Positions 41,787 through 49,606 of a stretch of DNA of 64,000 nt are shown piece after piece (the first letter of the stretch is position 1; the number at the start of each line of letters is the position of its first letter). This DNA is from UBA2357 sp041678045 (GTDB lineage Bacteria > Pseudomonadota > Gammaproteobacteria > Burkholderiales > Rhodocyclaceae). The notes under the pieces are model-generated. The model was not told the DNA's origin. It saw only the letters and a list, made by a program, of their open reading frames with translations, and made no database searches. Where the stretch lies: assembly GCA_041678045.1 (NCBI GenBank), contig JBAYOV010000014.1, forward strand, positions 7,494-71,493. Direction: 5' to 3'. A program made the translations under genes and the position numbers.

Positions 41787-43229
41787 ATGACCCTCGATTT
41801 CACCACCCTCGACGCCCTGCGCCGCCACCATCCGGCGTGGCGGTTGCTGCTTGCGGACTCCGCGCCGCTGGTGGCGAGCTTTCTTGCCCGGGTGTTCGTG
41901 CAACCCAATGTGCGCGTGATGGCGCAGGCCGATCTGGTGGAGGCGCTGGAGGACGAGTTGTATGCGTTGCGCGAGCGCCTGGGGGAGGGCACGTTTCCGC
42001 GGCGTGCGAGCGCCTATCTCGACGACTGGGCAGGGAACGAGCGGGGCTGGTTGCGCAAGTTCTATCCCGCCGGTTCGGATGAGCCGCATTATGACCTCAC
42101 TCCCGCGACCGAAAAGGCCATCGCCTGGCTGGCCAGCCTGTCCGAGCGCAGCTTCGTTGGCACCGAATCGCGCCTGCTGACGGTGTTCGACCTGTTGCGG
42201 CAGATGGTCGAGGGCAGCGAGACCGACCCCGAAACCCGCATCCGCGAGCTGCAGAAGAAGCGCGACGAGATCGATGCCGAGATGGCCCGCATTCGCGACG
42301 GCGACATTCCCCTGCTGGATGCCACGGCGGTGCGCGACCGCTTCCAGCAACTGACCCTGCTGGCGCGCGAGTTGCTGGCGGATTTCCGGGAGGTCGAGCA
42401 CAACTTCCGCGGGCTGGATCGTCGGGTGCGCGAACGCATCGCGCTGTGGGACGGCGCGCGTGGCGCATTGCTCGACGAGATCCTGGGCGAGCGCGACGCC
42501 ATCGCCGACTCCGATCAGGGGCGCAGTTTTCGTGCCTTCTGGGATTTTCTGATGTCGCAGGCGCGGCAGGAAGAGCTCGGCGACTTGCTCGAACAGATGT
42601 TGAAGCTGCCGCCGGTAGCCGAGCTACAGCCCGACCCGCGCCTGCGCCGGGTGCATTACGACTGGCTCGAGGCCGGCGAGCATACCCAGCGCACCGTCGC
42701 GCAGCTTTCGCAGCAGCTGCGCCGCTTTCTCGACGACCAGGCGTATCTCGAGAACCGCCGCATCATGGACCTGCTGCACGGCATCGAGGCCCACGCGGTG
42801 GCGTTGCGCGAGACGATGCCCACCGGCGCCTTCATGGACATCGACGAAGCCGCCGCCGCCATCGAACTGCCGATGGAGCGACCGCTGTACCGGCCCGCCT
42901 TGCGTCCGCGCATCAACGAGGTCGCGCTGCAAGCCGGCGAGGCCGACTTCGATGCCGAGGCCTTGTTCGAGCAGGTTGTCGTGGACCGCGCCGAACTCGC
43001 CCGTCATCTGCGCCAGAGCCTGCAGACCCAGACTCAGGTGACACTGGCCGAACTGTTGGCCGCGCATCCGCTGCGCCACGGCCTGGCCGAGCTGGTGGCC
43101 TGGCTGCAACTGGCCGGCGAGCGGGCGAACACCGTGTTCGACGATGCCTGCGAAGAGCCGGTGCGCTGGCAGACGACGGCAGGCGAATGGAAACAGGCGG
43201 CGCTGCCGCGGGTAATCTTTCTGCGGTGA
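41787..43229 (+). CDS. jetA: Wadjet type I protein JetA (DUF3375)
   Basis: First component of a type I Wadjet system, which recognises and cleaves closed circular plasmid DNA. In known complexes JetA is a kleisin-type bridge (MukF-like) between JetC heads. 480 residues, starting MTLDFTTLDALRRHHPAWRL, the usual DUF3375 start. Residues about 150-170 are a coiled coil (RIRELQKKRDEIDAEMARI) and a winged-helix-like C-terminal domain ends WKQAALPRVIFLR. In most clusters jetB follows at once; here a toxin-antitoxin pair intervenes. The 375 bp upstream contain only the small ORF. Confidence 0.93.
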   Translation: MTLDFTTLDALRRHHPAWRLLLADSAPLVASFLARVFVQPNVRVMAQADLVEALEDELYALRERLGEGTFPRRASAYLDDWAGNERGWLRKFYPAGSDEPHYDLTPATEKAIAWLASLSERSFVGTESRLLTVFDLLRQMVEGSETDPETRIRELQKKRDEIDAEMARIRDGDIPLLDATAVRDRFQQLTLLARELLADFREVEHNFRGLDRRVRERIALWDGARGALLDEILGERDAIADSDQGRSFRAFWDFLMSQARQEELGDLLEQMLKLPPVAELQPDPRLRRVHYDWLEAGEHTQRTVAQLSQQLRRFLDDQAYLENRRIMDLLHGIEAHAVALRETMPTGAFMDIDEAAAAIELPMERPLYRPALRPRINEVALQAGEADFDAEALFEQVVVDRAELARHLRQSLQTQTQVTLAELLAAHPLRHGLAELVAWLQLAGERANTVFDDACEEPVRWQTTAGEWKQAALPRVIFLR

Positions 43230-43246
43230 GGCGCGCAAACGGAAGG

Positions 43247-43292
43247 TTTACAAAATGGTCAACAGATGAAAAAATCTCCATGCAGTTGACCA
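43247..43292 (+). promoter_or_regulatory. Putative promoter and operator of the embedded antitoxin-toxin pair
   Basis: TTTACA (43247-43252) and AAAAAT (43270-43275) are spaced 17 bp like a sigma-70 promoter. An inverted repeat TGGTCAAC (43256-43263) and GTTGACCA (43285-43292), perfect over 8 bp, brackets the -10 box. This fits an autoregulated toxin-antitoxin operator and implies that the pair has its own promoter inside the Wadjet operon. Confidence 0.6.
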
Positions 43293-43312
43293 CATCGAGC
43301 ACCGGAGCAACC

Positions 43313-43540
43313 ATGAAAATCGCGACCGTCGCAGAGACCAAAACCCGGCTTTCCAGCCTGATAGCCGACGTCGAGGCTGGGGACGACGTGCTGATCACCC
43401 GCCGCGGGCAACCGGTTGCGCGTCTTGTGGCCGAGCCGGGAGCGCCCGGTTTCGGTTGGTCTGCATTGCGCAACTGGGTGGAGGCGCCGCCCACGGAAAG
43501 CTTGAGCGTGGCGCAGATGCGCGAGCAGGATCTGCTTTGA
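43313..43540 (+). CDS. Phd/YefM-type antitoxin
   Basis: A 75-residue antitoxin. The N-terminal DNA-binding part is KIATVAETKTRLSSLIADVE followed by AGDDVLITRRGQPVARLV, the Phd/YefM consensus. The C-terminal tail (SLSVAQMREQDLL) is the toxin-binding part. Start at ATG 43313 with GGAG upstream; a longer in-frame ATG at 43280 is possible. The toxin start overlaps its stop codon by 4 bp. It lies between jetA and jetB and is read in the same direction. Confidence 0.88.
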   Translation: MKIATVAETKTRLSSLIADVEAGDDVLITRRGQPVARLVAEPGAPGFGWSALRNWVEAPPTESLSVAQMREQDLL

Positions 43541-43965
43541 TCTATCTCGATACCTCGGTACTCGGCGCGCTGTTTTTTCGTGAACCGGGTGCGGCGCGAC
43601 TGCTGGGTCGGCTCGAGCCGCTGCGCCGTGAGGGCCTGCTCGTGTCGGCATGGACGCTGACCGAAATGGCCAGTGTCGGGGGAATCAGGCAGCGCACCGG
43701 CGCCATCGACGCCGCCACACGGCAACAAGCCTTGGCGCACTTCCAGCGCTTCGTGTCGGCAGAGTTGCGCACCGTCGAGATCGAACCGGTCGATTTCCGC
43801 AGTGCGGCCGTGTTCATCGAAGCACCTCCGGCCTTGCGCGCAGGCGATGCCTTGCACCTGGCAATCGCGCATCGGCTCGGTGCCCGCCTGGCGAGCCTCG
43901 ATCGTCGTCTGAATGAGGCTGCTGCATATCACCACATCACCTGCCTGGAACTGCGAACAGCATGA
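43537..43965 (+). CDS. vapC: VapC-type PIN-domain toxin
   Basis: A 142-residue PIN-domain ribonuclease toxin. Start at TTG 43537 gives IYLDTSVLGALFF with the first active-site Asp (residue 5); the others are in WTLTEMASV (Glu), AGDALHLAIAHRL (Asp) and LASLDRRLNEAA (Asp). The TTG overlaps the antitoxin stop by 4 bp (TTGA). Its stop overlaps the jetB start by 4 bp, so it is tightly coupled to jetB translation. Longer frames to 43456 are antitoxin sequence. Confidence 0.9.
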   Translation: MIYLDTSVLGALFFREPGAARLLGRLEPLRREGLLVSAWTLTEMASVGGIRQRTGAIDAATRQQALAHFQRFVSAELRTVEIEPVDFRSAAVFIEAPPALRAGDALHLAIAHRLGARLASLDRRLNEAAAYHHITCLELRTA

Positions 43966-44627
43966 GCAGCGAGCATTGTATGGACATGCCGCCGTCGAAT
44001 ACTCCACCCCTGCCGCAACCCGAGCTCTCCGCCGTCGTCATCCCCTTGCTCAAGGGCGTGCTCTACCGCGAATCCGACCCCAAGCTGTGGAATGCGCTGC
44101 TCGACCTGCAGCCGCGCGTGCGCGACTACATCGCCGTGCTGGGCCTGGAGTTGCTGGTCGACGAGGCCGAGGGCTACGCCTTTGTGCGCTCCCGTACCGA
44201 CGAGGATGCCGAAGCCGGCCCGGCACTGCCGCGCCTGGTGGCACGGCGGCCGCTGTCCTTTCCGGTGAGCCTGCTGCTCGCGCTGTTGCGCAAGAAGCTC
44301 GCCGAGTTCGACGCCAGCGGTGCCGACACGCGGCTGATCCTCAACCGCGAGGAGGTCGCCGAGCTGTTGCGCGTGTTCCTGCCGGCGGGCAGCAACGAGG
44401 CGAAGCTGATCGACCAGATCGACACCCATCTCAACAAGATCGCCGAACTCGGCTTTGTGCGCCGGCTGCGCGGGCAGGACGACATGATCGAGGTGCGGCG
44501 CATTCTCAAGGCCTTCGTCGATGCGCAGTGGCTGGCGGAGTTCGACGCACGTCTCGCAGCCTACCGCGCGCAGCTGGCCGGCGAGGTGGACGCAGGGCAG
44601 GGTGATGACGACAGAGGCGAAGCATGA
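43962..44627 (+). CDS. jetB: Wadjet type I protein JetB (DUF4194)
   Basis: Kite-like (MukE-type) accessory subunit of the JetABC complex. 221 residues with winged-helix-like core: AVVIPLLKGVLYRESDPKLW, ARRPLSFPVSLLLALLRKKL and DTHLNKIAELGFVRRL are DUF4194 landmarks. Its ATG overlaps the VapC stop and its stop overlaps the jetC start, each by 4 bp. An inner ATG at 43980 is also possible. Confidence 0.92.
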   Translation: MSSEHCMDMPPSNTPPLPQPELSAVVIPLLKGVLYRESDPKLWNALLDLQPRVRDYIAVLGLELLVDEAEGYAFVRSRTDEDAEAGPALPRLVARRPLSFPVSLLLALLRKKLAEFDASGADTRLILNREEVAELLRVFLPAGSNEAKLIDQIDTHLNKIAELGFVRRLRGQDDMIEVRRILKAFVDAQWLAEFDARLAAYRAQLAGEVDAGQGDDDRGEA

Positions 44628-47600
44628 ACGACTCACTGGGCCTGGATTTCGTCGCCGACGACCGCCTCGCCGGCTTTCGGCTGCAGCGGCTGGAGGTGTT
44701 CAACTGGGGCACCTTCGATGCGCGGGTGTGGACGCTGGCGCTCGACGGACGCAACACGTTGCTCACCGGCGACATCGGTTCGGGCAAATCGACGCTGGTC
44801 GACGCAGTCACCACCTTGCTCGTACCGGCGCACCGCATCGCCTACAACAAGGCCGCCGGGGCGGATGCGCGCGAGCGCAGCCTGCGCTCCTACGTGCTCG
44901 GCCACTACAAGTCCGAGCGTTCGGAGGCCGGTGGCAGCGCCCGCCCGGTGGCCTTGCGCGACCACAACCACTACTCGGTGATTCTCGGCGTGTTCCACAA
45001 CGCCGGCTATGACCAGACGGTGACGCTCGCCCAGGTGTTCTGGATGAAGGACGCGCAAGGCCAGCCGGCGCGCTTTTACGCCGGCGCCGAGCGCGCGCTG
45101 TCGATCGCGGCCGATTTTGCCGGGTTCGGCAGCGACATCGTCGATCTGCGCAAGCGGCTCAAGCGCGATGGCGTGGACGTCTTCGACAGCTTCCCGCCCT
45201 ATGGCGCGTGGTTCCGCCGCCGTTTCGGCATCGAGACTGATCAGGCGCTGGAGCTCTTTCACCAGACGGTGTCGATGAAATCGGTAGGCAATCTCACCGA
45301 TTTCGTGCGCCAGCACATGCTCGAAGCCTTCGATGCCGACAGCCGCATCCAGGCGCTGATCGGGCACTTCGACGACCTCAACCGTGCCCACGAGGCAGTG
45401 CTCAAGGCCAAGGACCAGGTCGCGCGCCTCACTCCGCTGGTGGCCGACAGCGAGCGTCACGCCGCGTTGGCCGCCGAGATCGACGGCCTGCGTGCCTGCC
45501 GCGAGGCGCTGCGCGGCCATTTCGCCGGGCTCAAGCTCGGCCTGCTCGACCGCCGCCTGGCGTCCCTCACCGATGACCACCGCAAGCTCGATGCGCAGAT
45601 CACCCGGTTCGAAGAGGCGCGCAGCAGCCAGCAGCAGGAAGAACGCGAACTGCGCCGTGCCATCGGCGACAACGGTGGCGACCGCCTCGCCCGGCTCGAC
45701 GACGAGATCGCCCGTGCCGAGGCCGAGCGCGCCCGGCGGCAGCGCAAGGCAGGATACTACGGCGAACTGGTCGAAGCGCTCGGTCTGCGGGCCGCCACCG
45801 ACGAGGCCGGCTTCATCGCCCAGCGCGGCGAACTGGAGCGGGAGGCCGAACAGGCAGACCAGCGACACGCCGACGTGCAGAACCAGCTCACCGAACTCGG
45901 CGTCGAGATGCGCCAAGGGCGCGATGCCCACGCTGCGCTGAGCGCCGAGATCGACGGCCTCAAGGCCCGACGCAGCAACATCGACCAGGCCCAGGTGGCG
46001 ATGCGCGCCGCGCTGTGCGAGGCGCTCGCGCTGGATGAGGACGACATGCCCTTCGTCGGCGAGCTGATCCAGGTGCGCGAGGACGAGCGCGACTGGGAGG
46101 GCGCAGCCGAGCGCCTGCTGCGCAACTTCGGTTTGTCGTTGCTGGTGCCCGACCGCCATTACGCGGCGGTGGCCGACTGGGTGGACCGCACCCGTTTGCG
46201 CGGCCGGCTGGTGTATTTCCGCGTGCGCGACACCGCAGTGCGTGCCGCCGAGTTGCCGACGCTGCACCCGGATTCGCTGGTGCGCAAGCTCGCGCTGAAG
46301 CCGGACACCCCGTTCTACGCCTGGCTGGAGCGCGAGATCGCGCACCGCTTCGACGTCGCCTGCTGCGCGGATGCCGCCCAGTTTCGCCGCGAGACGCGCG
46401 CGATCACCCGCAACGGCCAGATCAAGTCGCCGGGCGAGCGCCACGAAAAGGACGATCGCCACCGCCTCGACGACCGTTCGCGCTACGTGCTGGGCTGGAG
46501 CAATGCCGCCAAGATCGCCGCGCTGGAGGCCCGCGCACGGGCCGAGGAGGCGCGCATCGCCGAACTGGGTGTGCGCATTGCCGCGCTGATGGCCGAGCAG
46601 GAACAGGCGCGGCAACGCCAGGCACGCTTTGCCCGCCTCGGTGAGTATCGCGATTTCAGCGAACTGGACTGGCAGCCGTGGGCGCGTGAGGTCGCCCGGC
46701 TGCAGGAGGAAAAGCGCCAGCTCGAAGCCACCTCCGACCTGCTGCGCGAACTCAATACACGTCTCGAAGCGCTGCTCGCCGGCCTGGCCGAACTCGAAGG
46801 CAAGCTTGACGCGAAGAAGAGCGAGCGCGCCAAGACCGAACAGAAGATCGCCGACCTGCAGAGCTTGCGCGAACAGACCCAGGCGGTGCTCGACGAATCC
46901 GACCCGGCCGTGCTCGCCGCGCATGGCGAGGCAATCGAGGCGCTGCGCACCGAGCTGCTGGGTGAGCACCTGTTCACGGTGGAGACCTGCGACAACCGCG
47001 AGAAGGATTTGCGCGACGCCCTGCAGACCCGGATCGACACCGAGGACAAGCGCCTGGCGCGGCTGGCTGCCAAAATCGTGCAGGCCATGAGCGACTACAA
47101 GAACGCCTACCGCCTGGAAACCGATGAGGTCGACGCTGCGGTTGAGGCCGCCAACGACTACCGGCGAATGCTCGACCAGTTGCGGGGCGACGACCTGCCG
47201 CGCTTCGAGGCACGCTTCAAGCAGTTGCTCAACGAGAACACGATCAACGAGATCGCCAACTTCCAGAGCCAGCTCAACCGCGAGCGCGAGGATATCCGCG
47301 AGCGCATCGGCCGCATCAACGACTCGCTGACCCGCATCGACTACAACCCGGGGCGCTACATCCTGCTCGAAGCCCAGCCCACCCAGGACGCCGAGATCCG
47401 CGACTTCCAGGCCGAACTGCGCGCCTGCACCGAGAACACGCTGACCGGCTCCGGTGACGCGCAATACTCCGAGGCCAAGTTCCTGCAGGTGCGCCACATC
47501 ATCGAACGTTTTCGCGGCCGCGAGGGCCAGACCGAAGCCGACCGCCGCTGGCGCGCCAAGGTCACCGACGTGCGCAGCTGGTTCGTGTTCGCCGCCTCCG

Positions 47601-48016
47601 AACGCTGGCGCGAGGACGACAGCGAGCACGAGCACTACTCCGACTCCGGCGGCAAGTCCGGCGGACAAAAGGAAAAGCTCGCCTACACCATTCTCGCCGC
47701 CAGCCTCGCCTACCAGTTCGGCCTGGAGTGGGGCGCGCTGCGCTCGCGCTCGTTCCGCTTCGTGGTCATCGACGAGGCCTTCGGCCGCGGCTCGGACGAA
47801 TCCGCCGAGTACGGCCTGCGCCTGTTCGAACAGTTGCGGCTGCAACTGCTCATCGTCACGCCCTTGCAGAAGATCTACATCATCGAACCCTTCGTCGCCA
47901 GCGTCGGCTTCGTGCACAACGAGGGCGGCCGCGCCTCGCAACTGCGCAATCTGTCGATCGAGGAATACCGCGAGGAGAAACGCGCGCATGCGCAGGCGGT
48001 GGGTGCTGAATCATAG
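44624..48016 (+). CDS. jetC: Wadjet type I protein JetC (SMC/MukB-like ATPase)
   Basis: Motor of the anti-plasmid complex: an SMC-like ATPase that extrudes DNA loops. 1130 residues. Walker A is GDIGSGKS at 49-56, the arms are two long coiled coils (about 230-430 and 640-900) with a hinge-like region between, the signature is SDSGGKSGGQKEKLAYTILA (about 1005) and Walker B is FVVIDEAFGRGSDE (about 1050). Length matches type I JetC. A long opposite-strand frame over the whole gene is a composition artefact. Confidence 0.95.
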   Translation: MNDSLGLDFVADDRLAGFRLQRLEVFNWGTFDARVWTLALDGRNTLLTGDIGSGKSTLVDAVTTLLVPAHRIAYNKAAGADARERSLRSYVLGHYKSERSEAGGSARPVALRDHNHYSVILGVFHNAGYDQTVTLAQVFWMKDAQGQPARFYAGAERALSIAADFAGFGSDIVDLRKRLKRDGVDVFDSFPPYGAWFRRRFGIETDQALELFHQTVSMKSVGNLTDFVRQHMLEAFDADSRIQALIGHFDDLNRAHEAVLKAKDQVARLTPLVADSERHAALAAEIDGLRACREALRGHFAGLKLGLLDRRLASLTDDHRKLDAQITRFEEARSSQQQEERELRRAIGDNGGDRLARLDDEIARAEAERARRQRKAGYYGELVEALGLRAATDEAGFIAQRGELEREAEQADQRHADVQNQLTELGVEMRQGRDAHAALSAEIDGLKARRSNIDQAQVAMRAALCEALALDEDDMPFVGELIQVREDERDWEGAAERLLRNFGLSLLVPDRHYAAVADWVDRTRLRGRLVYFRVRDTAVRAAELPTLHPDSLVRKLALKPDTPFYAWLEREIAHRFDVACCADAAQFRRETRAITRNGQIKSPGERHEKDDRHRLDDRSRYVLGWSNAAKIAALEARARAEEARIAELGVRIAALMAEQEQARQRQARFARLGEYRDFSELDWQPWAREVARLQEEKRQLEATSDLLRELNTRLEALLAGLAELEGKLDAKKSERAKTEQKIADLQSLREQTQAVLDESDPAVLAAHGEAIEALRTELLGEHLFTVETCDNREKDLRDALQTRIDTEDKRLARLAAKIVQAMSDYKNAYRLETDEVDAAVEAANDYRRMLDQLRGDDLPRFEARFKQLLNENTINEIANFQSQLNREREDIRERIGRINDSLTRIDYNPGRYILLEAQPTQDAEIRDFQAELRACTENTLTGSGDAQYSEAKFLQVRHIIERFRGREGQTEADRRWRAKVTDVRSWFVFAASERWREDDSEHEHYSDSGGKSGGQKEKLAYTILAASLAYQFGLEWGALRSRSFRFVVIDEAFGRGSDESAEYGLRLFEQLRLQLLIVTPLQKIYIIEPFVASVGFVHNEGGRASQLRNLSIEEYREEKRAHAQAVGAES

Positions 48017-48100
48017 CGGCCACGGATAAGCACCTGACCCGAGTTTTCTTTGAGCGTTGGTTAGCATACGATCAACGAATTTCATCCTTTGGGAGGCCTC

Positions 48101-48298
48101 ATGCAAACCAATACCGGACCTGATGACAATGGAGGCGTGAAACAGGACAGACTGGGTAGTCTTATTGGTGCCTTCGCGGACGGCCCTGCCGATGGATCGA
48201 TTGGGTTCAAGCAGGACTTCGTCGGCTACGTCGAGCAAAAGCATTGCGCCACACCGGGACCAGCAGGAAGTGCCGCGAGCCGATGTTCTGATAGCTGA
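48101..48298 (+). CDS. Small ORF between jetC and jetD
   Basis: A 65-codon frame with a good ribosome site (GGGAGG) seven bases before the ATG at 48101. It starts MQTNTGPDDNGGVKQDRLGS and has GSIGFKQDFVGYVEQK in the middle. The C-terminal 18 residues look like run-on sequence. No family recognised. Most type I Wadjet clusters have jetD directly after jetC; this one has a 296-bp gap. It may be a remnant of an inserted gene, an antitoxin-like protein, or a spurious frame. Confidence 0.4.
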   Translation: MQTNTGPDDNGGVKQDRLGSLIGAFADGPADGSIGFKQDFVGYVEQKHCATPGPAGSAASRCSDS

Positions 48299-48312
48299 AC
48301 AATGATCGCGTA

Positions 48313-49578
48313 ATGGCCGATCGCCACGACTGGACTACCCCCGCACAGCTTCGCGCGCATACCGAGAAGCTGTGGGGTCAGGGCAAGTTGCTGGCTGCCT
48401 TGTGCGATGCCGGTCCCGTGTTTCCTTTGCGCCTGCCGTTGAAGGGGCCGGACTCGCGCGCGCTGTCGGATGACTTCGCGGCGGTGCGGGCCTGGAGCGC
48501 AGCCTTGCTCGAAGCTGCGGCGGGGCAGGGGGGCGCCGGGTATCGTGTCGAACTGCGTGAAGTACGCCACCGCGTCATCGGCACCAACCGCCTGCCTGCC
48601 GCCGTCTGGCTGGACACGCCGGACGACGCCTTTGCGTTGATCGGCCGTCGTGCCGAGGCGCGGCGGTTTCGGTCGGTGCTTGCGCTGGTCGACGAGCGCG
48701 AGCCGGCGCTGCGCCCATGGATTGTCCGCCGTCCGCTCAAGACACTGGAGCTGGCCGCTACCGAGCCGCAGCCCGGCAGCTGGCCGCGTCTGCTCGACGT
48801 CGTCGCCTGGTTGCGCGCCAACCCACGCCCCGGGTGTTATCTGCGTCAGGTCGATCTGGCTGGCGTGGACACCAAGTTCATCGAGCAACACCAGGGGGTG
48901 CTGGCCGAACTGTTCGATCTCGCGCTGCCGCCGCAAGCGATCGAACCCGACGCCCGCGGGCAGGCCGGCTTTGCGCGCCGCTATGGTTTTCGAGACAAGC
49001 CGGAGCGGGTTCGGCTGCGCTTTCTCGACGCCGACGCATCCCCGCTGCCGCTGCTGTGCGATCAGGATCTCATGATCACTGCGGTTGACCTGGAGCGGTT
49101 GCACCCACCCGTAAGGCGCGTCTTCATCACCGAGAACGAGGTGAACTTCCTGGCCTTCCCGTCAGTGCCCCGGGCGATCGTCGTATTCGGCGCCGGCTAC
49201 GGCTGGGGCGCGCTCGCCCGCGCCGCCTGGTTGCATCGCTGCACCCTGCACTACTGGGGCGACATCGACACCCACGGCTTTGCCATTCTCGACAGCCTGC
49301 GCGCGCATTTTCCGCACGCGGCCTCCTTCCTGATGGACCGACGCACCCTGATGGCCCACCAGCCTCAGTGGGGTGAGGAACCAGCCGACAAGCGCCACGA
49401 CGCATCGCTGCACCGTCTCACGGATGAGGAAGCCACGCTCCATGACGATCTGCGCCACGATCGCATCCAGCCGCGCTTGCGCCTCGAACAGGAGCGCACA
49501 GGCTATCGCTGGCTGTGCGAGGCGCTGGCAACCCTGGGCGTCGGGCCTGACGATCAGGCAGACGCCCTGCGGTCATGA
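48313..49578 (+). CDS. jetD: Wadjet type I nuclease JetD (DUF3322/DUF2220)
   Basis: Toprim-fold nuclease that cuts the DNA trapped by JetABC. 421 residues. N-terminal DUF3322 part (to about 190) with RAWSAALLEAAAGQGGAGYR, C-terminal DUF2220 part with the Toprim acidic residues: Glu in FITENEVNFLAF (about 272) and the Asp pair in YWGDIDTHGFAIL (about 316-318). Start at ATG 48313. It converges on the phospholipase D-type gene with 28 bp between the stops. The presence of all four jet genes argues for a working system. Confidence 0.93.
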   Translation: MADRHDWTTPAQLRAHTEKLWGQGKLLAALCDAGPVFPLRLPLKGPDSRALSDDFAAVRAWSAALLEAAAGQGGAGYRVELREVRHRVIGTNRLPAAVWLDTPDDAFALIGRRAEARRFRSVLALVDEREPALRPWIVRRPLKTLELAATEPQPGSWPRLLDVVAWLRANPRPGCYLRQVDLAGVDTKFIEQHQGVLAELFDLALPPQAIEPDARGQAGFARRYGFRDKPERVRLRFLDADASPLPLLCDQDLMITAVDLERLHPPVRRVFITENEVNFLAFPSVPRAIVVFGAGYGWGALARAAWLHRCTLHYWGDIDTHGFAILDSLRAHFPHAASFLMDRRTLMAHQPQWGEEPADKRHDASLHRLTDEEATLHDDLRHDRIQPRLRLEQERTGYRWLCEALATLGVGPDDQADALRS

Positions 49579-49606
49579 CTTCGGGCATGCCGTTTCCCCC
49601 GCCGGG

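Noticed and set aside
44633..47989. Opposite-strand open frame of about 1118 codons over jetC
   Set aside because: Mirrors codon bias of the high-GC jetC gene; its translation is low-complexity and no family is recognisable, while jetC has clear SMC motifs.
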